From Caenicola sp034331105 (lineage in GTDB: Bacteria; Synergistota; Synergistia; Synergistales; Synergistaceae), in NCBI GenBank assembly GCA_034331105.1, contig JAXQGB010000012.1, positions 124,001 through 188,000 of the forward strand: a DNA stretch of 64,000 nucleotides, given 5' to 3'. Every line of letters starts with the position of its first letter. Position 1 is the stretch's first letter. Both the position numbers and the translations under genes were made by a program. The notes below the pieces were generated by a model, which saw only the letters and a program-made list of their open reading frames with translations, did not search any database and was not told where the DNA came from. Positions 36,048 through 44,700 of this stretch are shown here, piece after piece.

Positions 36048-37649
36048 ATGTACGCCAACGAAAAACTATGGATAGCAAAGGCAGAACAGCCCATTTATCT
36101 TCTTCCGAAAATGGCAAACCGCCACGGCCTCATCTCTGGAGCTACAGGCACAGGAAAAACGATCACTCTTAAAGTAATGGCTGAATCCTTCAGCGATCTT
36201 GGGGTCCCGGTCTTCCTTGCTGACATAAAGGGCGACCTGGCAGGAATGTGCCGCCCCGGCATAAACAGCGAAGGGATGCAGAAGCGCATCCAGAGATTCG
36301 GGCTTGCGGAAGCCAATTTCACCTATAAAGACTACCCTACTCGTTTCTGGGACGTATTCGGAAAGAACGGACATCCGGTAAGAACAACTGTCTCCGAGAT
36401 GGGACCTCTCCTTCTCGGCCGCCTGCTCGGCCTTAACGATACCCAGTCGGGAGTTTTGAATATCGTCTTCCGCGTCGCTGATGACAGGGGGCTTCTCCTC
36501 CTCGACCTGAAAGACCTGAAAGCAATGCTCAGCTATGTTGCCAACAACGCAAAGAGCTTCACGCTTGAATACGGCAACATCGCCGCCGCGAGCGTGGGGG
36601 CGATACAGCGGTCGATACTCTCGCTTGAGGATCAGGGCGGAGAGCAGTTCTTTGGAGAACCTGAGCTCGAAATAACCGACTGGATGAGAACTGGCAATGA
36701 CGGAAGGGGCTACATAAATATCCTCCACTGTGTAGAGCTGTTCCACTCACCGGCACTTTATTCGACCTTCCTTCTCTGGATGCTCTCAGAGCTTTTTGAG
36801 ACTCTTCCTGAGATGGGCGATCTTAAAAAACCAAGGATGGTATTCTTCTTCGATGAAGCGCACCTACTTTTCGATGAAGCGCCGAAAGTGCTCCTGCAGA
36901 AGATAGAGCAGGTCGTAAGGCTTATCAGGTCAAAGGGAGTGGGCGTCTATTTCATAACCCAGAGCCCTAGGGACATCCCCGACACCATCCTTTCACAACT
37001 TGGCAACAGAGTACAGCACGCGCTGCGCGCCTACTCACCCGCGGAGCAGAAGGTGGTCAGAGCAGCCGCAGAAACTTTCCGGCCCAACCCGGCCTTCGAA
37101 ACAGAAGAGGCCATAACACAGCTCGGAACCGGAGAGGCTCTGGTCTCCTTCCTTGGCGAAGACGGAAGCCCCGGTATAGTGGAAAGGGCTTTCATCCTTC
37201 CGCCTCAGAGCCAGATGGGCATAGTAGATGACAGCGTTCGCAAAGAAGTGCTCGCATTAAGCGACATTGGACCTAAGTATGATGTCCTTATAGACAGGGA
37301 ATCTGCATATGAGTACCTTTCAATGAAGATAAAACGTGAGCAGACAGAAAGGGAAGAGGAAGAAGAGCGGATAAGGCAGATAAAGGAAGAAAAGGAACGG
37401 GCAAAAGAAGAGAGAGAGCAGCAGGCTCTGGAGGAAAAGGAACGGGTACGGCAGCAAAGGGAATTTGAACGGGCGGAGAAGGAAAGGATAAAAGAGGAAC
37501 AATCTGTAAGAAAAACGATGTTCGGCACAACTAAGAGCAAATACAAGACCCCGATCGAACATTTGACCGACACCGCCATGAATACCGTAGGCCGCGAGGT
37601 AGGACGACAGTTTATAAGGGGTATACTGGGAATGCTCACCAAAAAATAA
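36048..37649 (+). CDS. HerA-like DUF853 ATPase
   Basis: The 533-residue protein is a HerA/FtsK-type NTPase. Walker A is GATGTGKT at 31-38, followed by VFLADIKGDLAGM, and Walker B is in RMVFFFDEAHLLFDEAP around residue 270. The FITQSPRDIPDTILSQLGNRVQHALRA arginine-finger region follows. After residue 425 comes a charged helix rich in Glu, Arg and Lys (ERIRQIKEEKERAKEE onward), a likely coiled coil, and a basic C-terminus. HerA-type proteins are ATP-driven pumps or DNA translocases; for DUF853 the partner is not known. No NurA-like nuclease is adjacent. GGGGAGG precedes the ATG. Confidence 0.9.
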   Translation: MYANEKLWIAKAEQPIYLLPKMANRHGLISGATGTGKTITLKVMAESFSDLGVPVFLADIKGDLAGMCRPGINSEGMQKRIQRFGLAEANFTYKDYPTRFWDVFGKNGHPVRTTVSEMGPLLLGRLLGLNDTQSGVLNIVFRVADDRGLLLLDLKDLKAMLSYVANNAKSFTLEYGNIAAASVGAIQRSILSLEDQGGEQFFGEPELEITDWMRTGNDGRGYINILHCVELFHSPALYSTFLLWMLSELFETLPEMGDLKKPRMVFFFDEAHLLFDEAPKVLLQKIEQVVRLIRSKGVGVYFITQSPRDIPDTILSQLGNRVQHALRAYSPAEQKVVRAAAETFRPNPAFETEEAITQLGTGEALVSFLGEDGSPGIVERAFILPPQSQMGIVDDSVRKEVLALSDIGPKYDVLIDRESAYEYLSMKIKREQTEREEEEERIRQIKEEKERAKEEREQQALEEKERVRQQREFERAEKERIKEEQSVRKTMFGTTKSKYKTPIEHLTDTAMNTVGREVGRQFIRGILGMLTKK

Positions 37650-37711
37650 TGCTAGCCTAGGTTAAACAGATAAATCTCGATAAATTGTTTAATACAAATT
37701 GTACCTACAAA

Positions 37712-38485
37712 TTAACCAACCAACTCCCAAAACTTAAGTTGATCAAACAAATTTGACTGAGTTGAGATTTGTTTTGCCTCTACCATTTCACCTAATGTCC
37801 ATGCAAGATGCTCCTTTGAGAATAAAAAGGCGCTTATTGGATCAGATTTTTCTATCGCCGAAGCAATTGCAATATGCTGTTCCAGGACAATTCTTGCACG
37901 TTCAATTGCATTATGATACGGCAGATCTTTTCTTAGGATTGTTACACCTTGCCCAGTTAAGGCTAATATGCTCTCATAAATTCGGGTAAGATATTTATTA
38001 TTTGATGAATCAAAAATAATAGTATGAAACACTGAATTCCAATATGTACTTTCTTCAGGATTATAGTTTTTTTCTCCATTAATCATTGATGACATCTCAT
38101 TTATACATTTTTTTAATTGAATTATGTTGTTATCATTACGCCTTATTGCTGCTAATCCAGTAACTGATGGTTCTAGAATCTGTCTTGTCTCAATTACATA
38201 AGATAAAATATCTTCAGGCCAGAGGCGCGTATTCTGTAGAAGTAGCTCTGGAATTCTTTCATAATCGGGCTTATCTAACAAAAAAACTCCTTGACGATCT
38301 CTAATTTCAACATAACCAAGTGTTTCTAAACTAATTAATGCCTCTTTAACTAAAAAACGCGATTCACCTATTTTTTCAGAAAGCTGCCTTTCTGAAGGAA
38401 GTTTATTGCCATATTCAAGTGATATTGAGCCATCACGTATGCAATTTAGAATTTTATCGACTACTTGTTTTCTTTTATTATTCAT
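37712..38485 (-). CDS. GntR/FadR-type regulator of the Grd island
   Basis: The 257-residue regulator has an N-terminal winged helix with GNKLPSERQLSEKIGESRFLVKEALISLETLGY and a C-terminal FCD-like helical domain. The expected metal-binding histidines occur in the SVFHTIIFDSSNNKYL stretch and in VLEQHIAIASAIEKSD. Base composition is AT-rich like the main island. It lies downstream of grdA and may sense the catabolised amino acid or its carboxylate product. No clear operator was found in the 142-bp gap to grdA. Regulation of the cluster is inferred from position. Confidence 0.85.
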   Translation of the reverse strand: MNNKRKQVVDKILNCIRDGSISLEYGNKLPSERQLSEKIGESRFLVKEALISLETLGYVEIRDRQGVFLLDKPDYERIPELLLQNTRLWPEDILSYVIETRQILEPSVTGLAAIRRNDNNIIQLKKCINEMSSMINGEKNYNPEESTYWNSVFHTIIFDSSNNKYLTRIYESILALTGQGVTILRKDLPYHNAIERARIVLEQHIAIASAIEKSDPISAFLFSKEHLAWTLGEMVEAKQISTQSNLFDQLKFWELVG

Positions 38486-38584
38486 TCATTTCCCATCCTA
38501 GTTGAGTTATATTTGATAGAACATTTTACAATAAAATATCATCTATTATAAATGTGTAGTTTGTTATTGTTATTTTATCTAGAA

Positions 38585-38620
38585 CTGCCTGTAAATCGAT
38601 TATTCAAGTTTTACAGGCAG
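38585..38620 (-). terminator. Hairpin after grdA
   Basis: An 11-bp inverted repeat, CTGCCTGTAAA/TTTACAGGCAG, lies a few bases after the grdA stop on the minus strand. It is not followed by a long T-run, so termination is probable but not certain. Confidence 0.55.
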
Positions 38621-38627
38621 CTAAATT

Positions 38628-39104
38628 CTAAAAAATAAACTTACTATATTCGTCACGCAAGCCTTTTACCGCCGCTGCAAGAGCATCGGGTTCAAGGACC
38701 ATCTCCATCATGGAGATCTGCTCTTCCCACTGCGCTTCATTGCATTCCGAACGGATCTCTTCATCAAAAACGTGGTATACCGCGAGTCCCAACGAGACTC
38801 CCGCAAGTGGTCCTGCAAAAGTAGGATCGCCGTTTGTTACGGTCTCGGCGTAGATCTCTGCGCCTTCCGCATCAGAAGAACCAAGTATCAATACACAGTT
38901 CCCGGCTCCGTACTTCTCAGCCGCATCGACGATGCGCTGCTGGTTCTGCAGGTCCATTGCCCCTGCCGCGGTTCAGACAAAGCATTCAGTTGCAGAAAAT
39001 ACTATCTCAGCCCCGCTCTCTTTCAGACATGCCTCCATGGCCGGTCCAGGGACGCCGTCCCTTTCTCCCAAGAGGAGAAGTTTCTTACCTGCCAGTTTGC
39101 CCAT
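38628..39104 (-). CDS. grdA: Glycine/sarcosine/betaine reductase selenoprotein A, with UGA-encoded selenocysteine
   Basis: The complete 158-residue protein requires read-through of TGA at 38975-38973 as selenocysteine 44. The context ECFV-U-TAAGAMD has the CxxU redox motif of GrdA. ATG 39104 (MGKLAGKK) has AGGAGG nine bases upstream. GrdA takes up the carboxymethyl group from protein B as a Se-ether and passes it to protein C, being re-reduced by thioredoxin. Its G+C content resembles the host chromosome, unlike the flanking AT-rich genes. GVPGPAMEACLKESG and ETVTNGDPTFAGPLAGV are characteristic. The gene would be miscalled as a 109-residue fragment if TGA is read as stop. Confidence 0.95.
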
Positions 39105-39158
39105 GGCTGAACACCTCCTTAGGTTTGTGTTTTGTGCGTCCTTAAAGGACGTTAAAGC

Positions 39159-39466
39159 CTATGCTATAAGTTTTTCTATCTCTGCCCTGATAGCTTCGAT
39201 GGTGCATTCATCTTTTAAAAGGCGCTTTACTTCAACGCCGTCTTTCCAGAAGAGGAATGTCGGAAGCCCATTGCGACTCTCTTGTTGGTTGAGCAGTCTA
39301 CAGCTGTAAACTTCACTTTGCCTACGAAATCCTTTTCCATGTCATGGTACAGCGGTTTCAGCGCCATGCACGGAACGCACTGTGGTCCCTAGAAATCCAC
39401 CACGACAGGCAGTATCTTTTCCTCGCGTACCTCAGCGTCACAATTTTCCTTTGTCAGCTCGATCAT
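39159..39466 (-). pseudogene. trxA: Thioredoxin gene, disrupted
   Basis: From ATG 39466 (MIELTKENCD) the frame encodes a thioredoxin: VVVDF, then TAG at 39391-39389 where a tryptophan (DFWGP) is expected, then GPQCVPCMALKPLYHDMEKDF with the CxxC active site. A second lesion near 39265-39275 removes some residues and shifts the frame; the downstream part NGLPTFLFWKDGVEVKRLL continues in another frame to TAG 39161. Grd operons often include thioredoxin for GrdA reduction. Two independent defects indicate a dead gene in this strain, unless they are sequencing errors. Confidence 0.85.
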
Positions 39467-39531
39467 CAGAATAATCTCCATCTTGTTCCGTCGTAATTAT
39501 TGCGCTTATTTAAGCAAAAGAATAAAATATG

Positions 39532-40710
39532 CTAGAGAACTGGTCCCAATGTATATATATCAATGGAATTAAAATATTTGTTCAATTCACACTTCGTAGG
39601 TTCTCCAGATAAAGTTAATATTAATTTTCTAAAGACTTCCTCACCAATCTCTTCAATGCTTTTTTCCCCGGTAATAATTAACCCAGCATTTACGTCCATA
39701 TCATCTTTCATACGATCATATGTTACGGGATTTCCACATATTTTCAGAACTGGCATAGTTGGAAAACCCTGAGGTGCACCTCGACCTGTAGAAAATAACG
39801 TACATTGCGCACCTGTGATCGCCATTCCAGTTAGTAATTCTATTTCTCTACCTGGAGAATCTTTAATCCAAAGCCCTTTCTGATCATCTATCATTTCAGA
39901 GTACTCCAATACTCCTTCAATTAATCTTTTCCCGGATTTAACAATGGCACCTAGAGATTTCTCTTCTATAGAGCTAAGCCCGCCTTCAATATTTCCGGGG
40001 GTTGGCTGTCCTTTCCTCATGTCACAACCAAGAGATTTTGCTCTTTCTTCCATCCTATTTACGATTTCGAATATTTGTGATGCAACTTTCGTATTTTTAG
40101 CTCGTTTAGCTAGTATATGTTCAGCTCCAATAAACTCTGTTGTCTCGCCAAATACAACTGTTCCACCTAGGTCAACCATTTTATCAGCCATATAACCGAT
40201 AACACAATTTGAAGCCAAACCACTTGTTGAGTCGGAGGCACCACACTTAATCGCCATAATCACTTCCGATAAATCCACAGGTTCTCTTCGATCTAAAGAA
40301 ATTTTTTTTGACAAATTCTGTGCAACAAGGATTCCTTTAGAAACAGCATTCATTGTCCCACCAAGATCTTGTATGTTAATGACTTCAACAGGCTTTCCTG
40401 TCTTTGCTATTTCATTGGTAAGTAAATCAACATCTGTTCCCTCACAACCAAGACTGATTATCAAAGCTGCACCTACATTCGGACTCGACCCCAACCCTAT
40501 AAGTGATCTTGTTGTTTGCAGAAGATCTGGTGGTAACTGGCAGCATCCTTGATGATGATTAAAGCAACGAGAATTATCGATTTTATCACATATTCTTTTT
40601 GCGACTTCGTTAGCACAATTGACACTAGGAATAATAGCCAAATGATTTCGGGAACCCACTTTTCCATTAGTTCTCACATAACCCCAGAATTCCACCGGCT
40701 CTCTATTCAT
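39532..40710 (-). CDS. UxaA/GarD/SuyB-type lyase, large subunit
   Basis: The 392-residue protein (ATG 40710, MNREPVEFWGYVRTNG, AGGAG ten bases before) belongs to the altronate hydrolase/galactarate dehydratase C-terminal family. The family features GSRNHLAIIPSVNCANEVA, LGCEGTDVD, KCGASDSTSGLASN and the CTLFSTGRGAPQGFPTMPVLKICGN ending are present, with conserved cysteines for an iron site. Here the SAF domain is a separate upstream gene, the same two-gene split as in SuyA/SuyB sulfolactate sulfo-lyase. Whether it removes water, sulfite or another group is unknown. The gene follows the small subunit after 7 bases and has the AT-rich island composition. Confidence 0.82.
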   Translation of the reverse strand: MNREPVEFWGYVRTNGKVGSRNHLAIIPSVNCANEVAKRICDKIDNSRCFNHHQGCCQLPPDLLQTTRSLIGLGSSPNVGAALIISLGCEGTDVDLLTNEIAKTGKPVEVINIQDLGGTMNAVSKGILVAQNLSKKISLDRREPVDLSEVIMAIKCGASDSTSGLASNCVIGYMADKMVDLGGTVVFGETTEFIGAEHILAKRAKNTKVASQIFEIVNRMEERAKSLGCDMRKGQPTPGNIEGGLSSIEEKSLGAIVKSGKRLIEGVLEYSEMIDDQKGLWIKDSPGREIELLTGMAITGAQCTLFSTGRGAPQGFPTMPVLKICGNPVTYDRMKDDMDVNAGLIITGEKSIEEIGEEVFRKLILTLSGEPTKCELNKYFNSIDIYTLGPVL

Positions 40711-40717
40711 TTTGCAA

Positions 40718-41026
40718 CTACTCCTTCCCCAAGAGATCTCCTCGAGATCTTTGGCTATCAAGATTGTGTATATGGACGTGAGATCCGATAGTGATGATTT
40801 TTGTTGCTATTCCTATACTTTCTCCATATTTATAAATAGGACTTTCAAAATCGATTTTCTTTATTGCAACCTTATGTCCATAAGGAATATCGTCAGATAA
40901 AACTAACTCTTCACTGTTCCCACATTCATCCCGAACACTTACAACACTTCCTTTTTGTGCATTTTCTGAAAATATGACCGCTATATTGTCAATCTTATTA
41001 CATTTGAGTGCTAAAATTTGAGTCAT
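40718..41026 (-). CDS. UxaA-N/SuyA-type SAF-domain small subunit
   Basis: This 102-residue protein is a stand-alone SAF (UxaA N-terminal) domain: ALKCNKIDNIAVIF, then a GHKVAIKKID strand and IYKYGESIGIATKIITIGSHVHIHNLDS with the histidines typical of this domain. It pairs with the downstream large subunit. The SAF domain contributes to substrate binding in altronate and galactarate dehydratases and in SuyA. AGGAG lies eight bases before ATG 41026. Confidence 0.85.
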   Translation of the reverse strand: MTQILALKCNKIDNIAVIFSENAQKGSVVSVRDECGNSEELVLSDDIPYGHKVAIKKIDFESPIYKYGESIGIATKIITIGSHVHIHNLDSQRSRGDLLGKE

Positions 41027-41077
41027 TTTAATCTCTCCTTTATAGTATCTATTATCCTCAGGAATTAATTATTATTT

Positions 41078-41314
41078 CTAACCACTCTCAAACAAAGGAA
41101 ATATATCAATTCTATCTCCCTCATTAATAATATAATCTATTGTTTTTGCTTTTCCGTTAACGATAACTATTACACTATCATATTTCTTTACACCAATATA
41201 ATTTAAAACATCACCAATACTCATATTCTCCGGATTAATGCTTGAAATTTTTCCCCTGTCCAACTCTAGTAGAGAGATCGCAATCTCTTGAACTTCTAAA
41301 ATGGCCTTCTTCAT
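41078..41314 (-). CDS. MoaD/ThiS-like small protein, ends without a Gly-Gly tail
   Basis: The 78-residue protein from ATG 41314 (AAGGAA upstream) has the beta-grasp features of MoaD/ThiS: an initial strand, MSIGDVLNYIGVKKYDSVIVIVNGK and IINEGDRIDIFPLFESG. The C-terminal tail ends ESG directly before TAG instead of GG, which is required for adenylation and sulfur transfer. Such small proteins accompany tungsten/molybdenum oxidoreductase genes, as here with the AOR gene directly upstream; both are in the same operon. It may still help cofactor insertion, or have become nonfunctional. Confidence 0.75.
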   Translation of the reverse strand: MKKAILEVQEIAISLLELDRGKISSINPENMSIGDVLNYIGVKKYDSVIVIVNGKAKTIDYIINEGDRIDIFPLFESG

Positions 41315-41327
41315 ATTACTTTTCCTT

Positions 41328-43178
41328 CTATTTTTCAATAAATTCAGAATACCAGTTTTCAAATTCTTCCAGTCCAAGTTCTTTAATTTTATTGATTGTT
41401 GGTATGCCGTTCTGAGTCCATCCTCTTTCTTCATAATATTCATCCAATTGTATCTGAAGATTGGGAAGAAATTCTGCTGAACCTCCGCTGCCCCTTGGTT
41501 CTTTCAGTAATCTTTCTGGTAAAGTATCGTCTTTTCTATTCATTCCAAGAGAAATATTATAAATGCGCTTTAAATTGAAAATACGCTCTCCTGATTTAAG
41601 CATTTCTTCTTTATCAATTCCCCATCCAGTTATACCGTTAAGCCAATCTAACAAATCTTGATATGTTAAACAACCGTATAATGGAAATTTACACATTTTC
41701 AAGGAATCTATTATAACTAGAAGATCTTGAGCAAGTACCTGAAGTTTTCCTTTTCCTTCATCTGAATTACGATCAAGAACCGCTGTTTGCCCAAATTCGG
41801 AATAGACAGCATTTCGTTCTAGTGGCCAAGTCATTGAATCCATATGACTCGCTCCTCTGTTAGCTGTTGCATAGCCAACTGCCATAGAGGCATAGCACCT
41901 TGGATCATGAGCAGGCAAATCAAGCCCTTTGGAGCTTATCGAATATTTTGAGGCACCCTCTCCAATTAAAGCAGATGCCTTTTTTGTTCCAAGCGAAAGT
42001 ATTTTGCCGATTCCACTTTGTTCTGTTATCATCTTGACAAGCTCAATCATTGCATCCCCGTCGCCCCATTTTAATTCAAAACCAATACTATCTTTTGAAA
42101 GTATTCCATTTTCATAAAGCTCCATTGCAAAACTTACTGCTGCACCACAACTTATCGAATCAACGCCCATTCTGTTACAAATATCGCATGCAATAGCGAC
42201 TTTCTTTAGATCACTTATTAGACAGTTACTTCCTAACATACCAATTGATTCATACTCCAAACCAGCAACGATTTCTTCTCCAAGCTCATCAAATTGGATC
42301 TCACGTCCACATCTGATAGGACAAGCGAAGCAACCATAATTTGCTTTTAACATTGTATCCGTTTGAGCTTCACCTGAGATATACTCTATTCCTTCAGAAA
42401 AAGATCCTTCGGTCCAGTTTTTTATTGGTAAATCACCAATTTTTTCAGAAAAAATCATTCCTGAGGCTGTTCCCATTCTGGTCATGCCAGCCAGTTTTTC
42501 TCTAAACATGAATGCTTTAGCTTTGTTTAATTCTTTTACTTTAAAAGAATCAAAAATATTAGCTCCCCTAGTACCTTTCACAATAACTGCTTTTAAATTT
42601 TTTGATCCCATAACTGCACCAAGACCTGATCTACCAGCCATTCTTGCATGCCTGCCATCGTGTGCTATACATGCAAGCAAATTCTGCATCTCTCCGCTTG
42701 GTCCAATACAAGAGATAGTACATTTTCCATGAATATCTGTAAGTATTTTATCAGTTTCGTATGTATCTTTTCCCCAAACTAGTGAAGCATCAATGAAACT
42801 GACATTCCCATCATCAATCAAAATATATATTGGTTTTTCTGACTTTCCAATAATAATAAAGCCGTAAAAACCAGACCTAAGCATGTTATATCCGAAAGTG
42901 CCACCACAATCAGACTCACCATAACAATCAGTCAACGGAGATTTAGTGACTATATGATGTCTTCCCGATGTTGGGACTCCTGTGCCTTGAAATGGGCCGG
43001 TCATGTACACCAATGGATTTTCAGGTGACAAGGCATCAACTCCCATCTTGCTATATTTCATAAAAAAATAGGTTCCAAGTCCTGACCCGCCAACATACTT
43101 CCTAAGAACATCGTCACTTACACTGATAGTTTCATAACTTAAAGACGATAAGTTCAGTAAACAAACATTGAATTCCAT
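41328..43178 (-). CDS. Aldehyde ferredoxin oxidoreductase family protein
   Basis: The 616-residue enzyme (ATG 43178, MEFNVCLLNLSS) is a tungsten-pterin aldehyde:ferredoxin oxidoreductase relative. It has the opening VGGSGLGTYFFMKY, TGPFQGTGVPTSGRHH, and the CxxCxxxC cluster motif GCFACPIRC at about residue 288. A further cysteine for the cluster is in FPLYGCLTYQD. It oxidises an aldehyde to an acid, or reduces an acid. Directly downstream is the MoaD-like gene. An in-frame TTG at 43223 is less likely than ATG 43178, which follows GGAG. Its substrate may be the aldehyde made by the nearby iron alcohol dehydrogenase. Confidence 0.88.
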   Translation of the reverse strand: MEFNVCLLNLSSLSYETISVSDDVLRKYVGGSGLGTYFFMKYSKMGVDALSPENPLVYMTGPFQGTGVPTSGRHHIVTKSPLTDCYGESDCGGTFGYNMLRSGFYGFIIIGKSEKPIYILIDDGNVSFIDASLVWGKDTYETDKILTDIHGKCTISCIGPSGEMQNLLACIAHDGRHARMAGRSGLGAVMGSKNLKAVIVKGTRGANIFDSFKVKELNKAKAFMFREKLAGMTRMGTASGMIFSEKIGDLPIKNWTEGSFSEGIEYISGEAQTDTMLKANYGCFACPIRCGREIQFDELGEEIVAGLEYESIGMLGSNCLISDLKKVAIACDICNRMGVDSISCGAAVSFAMELYENGILSKDSIGFELKWGDGDAMIELVKMITEQSGIGKILSLGTKKASALIGEGASKYSISSKGLDLPAHDPRCYASMAVGYATANRGASHMDSMTWPLERNAVYSEFGQTAVLDRNSDEGKGKLQVLAQDLLVIIDSLKMCKFPLYGCLTYQDLLDWLNGITGWGIDKEEMLKSGERIFNLKRIYNISLGMNRKDDTLPERLLKEPRGSGGSAEFLPNLQIQLDEYYEERGWTQNGIPTINKIKELGLEEFENWYSEFIEK

Positions 43179-43225
43179 GTAACACCCGCTCCAATCAACA
43201 ATACCATTGTATAAATCACCCAAAG

Positions 43226-44700
43226 ATCAAATTACTCTCTGCCTTCGATTGTGTATACCGTTTCGCTGTCTGCCGGACTTGCCAAAAGTTCCAAGGCTCT
43301 TTTAATGTATTTATGCATCAGCATTTTTTCTGCTTCTACTGGGAGTGTTGGGTCTCCACATGGAGATGTCACACTTTTTCCCCTAAGAATCCGACCTACG
43401 CCCACCATCCTTGCTACCGTGGGAACTGGTGTTATTTGTACCACTGCGATTCCGTTCTTTTCTATTTCATGGGCTATCGTTGCTCCACAACGACTACTTG
43501 TTCCTCAGGTAGATGTAAGGATTACACCATCAACATTCTTACTACCAAGCATCTCTGACATCTCTTGCCCCATTCTTTGGCATTCTTTAGCCACTGTAGC
43601 ATTGCCAGATGTCGATATAAAAATTGGCAACAACTTACCTATGTATCCTTTTGCCTCGTATTCACGCATTACATCTATTGGAACAAGACGATTTATATTA
43701 TCTATTACATTTACTGAAAAATATCCTGTATGGACTACCTGGTAATCATCATTTGCTCTATGTTCTGCATCTTTAAAAAATTCATCAACATCGTAATAGG
43801 TCCACACTTTATTGCCACGACCACTAAAACCAGCATCGTTGCCTTTTCTGCAAAGACCTCCGTCTGATACAACTGCGATCGTTGACTTTTTAGGATTTAT
43901 AGGGCCAGGAAGTTCAATCGATTCAAATTTCGGAAGTGTTAGTTCTGTGTTAAATTCTTCTCCCCTCAACTTATGCAAAAGCATGTCCACCATCCTGGTA
44001 GCAACCGTCTTCGAAACATATTCGTTTTTAACTATACCTCTAGAAAAATATCCGTATTCTTCTGGAGAACCAACTCCATCACCAGTTAAAAACTTGTCAG
44101 CCCACTCTTTATAAAGAAGGCTTTTAGAAAGCCGAGCTATCTTAGCTAAATCATCTTTCATCTTCCCGGCAGAATTACCCGTCTCTACTATAAACGCATC
44201 TGACCTGTAAATATCTACACCAGGGTTTTCATGGTACATACCTGTTATTGCTGGGATATTCAACTTTTCACTTACTCGCTTACAAACAGCCCCACAACTG
44301 ACACCATAACGCCCCGCCTCAAATGCGGGACCTGCTATAAATAAATCCGGGGCAAACTTTTCTATATAGCCGAGAGCCTCTAGAGAAGATTCATCCGGAT
44401 TATTCGAAAAATAATTGTCCCCGCATATTATCGTTCCAACAACCTCTATGCCATCTCCCAATAACTCCGATAGCAGAATCCCCGGACCAACAGGTCCTTC
44501 TTTTATGACAAACGGAGTGTCAGCCTTATCTTCACCGCCTATCTGCCCAAAAAACTGATTTAAGTAGTGTACAACTCTATAACTCAACTTCTCTTCCTCC
44601 CTTGGAACCCATGTAATTAATACTCTTTAGCAGATATGAAAGCACCGCCGGTGTGGTCATGTATACCAGCAACAAGAAATTCTTCCGAGACTACGATAGA
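43226..44700 (-). repeat. Direct repeat copy 1 (complete grdB plus 3' end of the grdE-type gene)
   Basis: This 1,475-bp stretch recurs at 52075-53549 in the same orientation, with an offset of 8,849 bp. The predicted proteins are identical and I saw no mismatch by eye along the repeat. The boundaries are sharp at both ends. Copy 1 includes the junction of an intact grdE-type gene, so it is the better candidate for the working operon. Confidence 0.95.
43232..44587 (-). CDS. grdB: Glycine/sarcosine/betaine-type reductase selenoprotein B, with UGA-encoded selenocysteine (copy 1)
   Basis: The 451-residue protein starts with TTG 44587 (GGAGG eight bases before) and reads TGA at 43507-43505 as selenocysteine 361 in the sequence ILTST-U-GTSSRCGAT. 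It continues for about 90 residues to VYTIEGRE. GrdB-type proteins bind the substrate Schiff base formed on the pyruvoyl subunit and release ammonia or an amine. Conserved parts are HYLNQFFGQIGGE, GPVGPGILL, CGDNYF, GPAFEAGRYG and GYFSVNVIDNINRLVP. The grdE-type gene is immediately upstream. The substrate need not be glycine; sarcosine, betaine or another amino acid is possible. Confidence 0.93.

Noticed and set aside
39389..39391. TAG in the thioredoxin gene as pyrrolysine
   Set aside because: The position is a tryptophan in thioredoxins, and a separate frameshift downstream shows that the gene is broken anyway.
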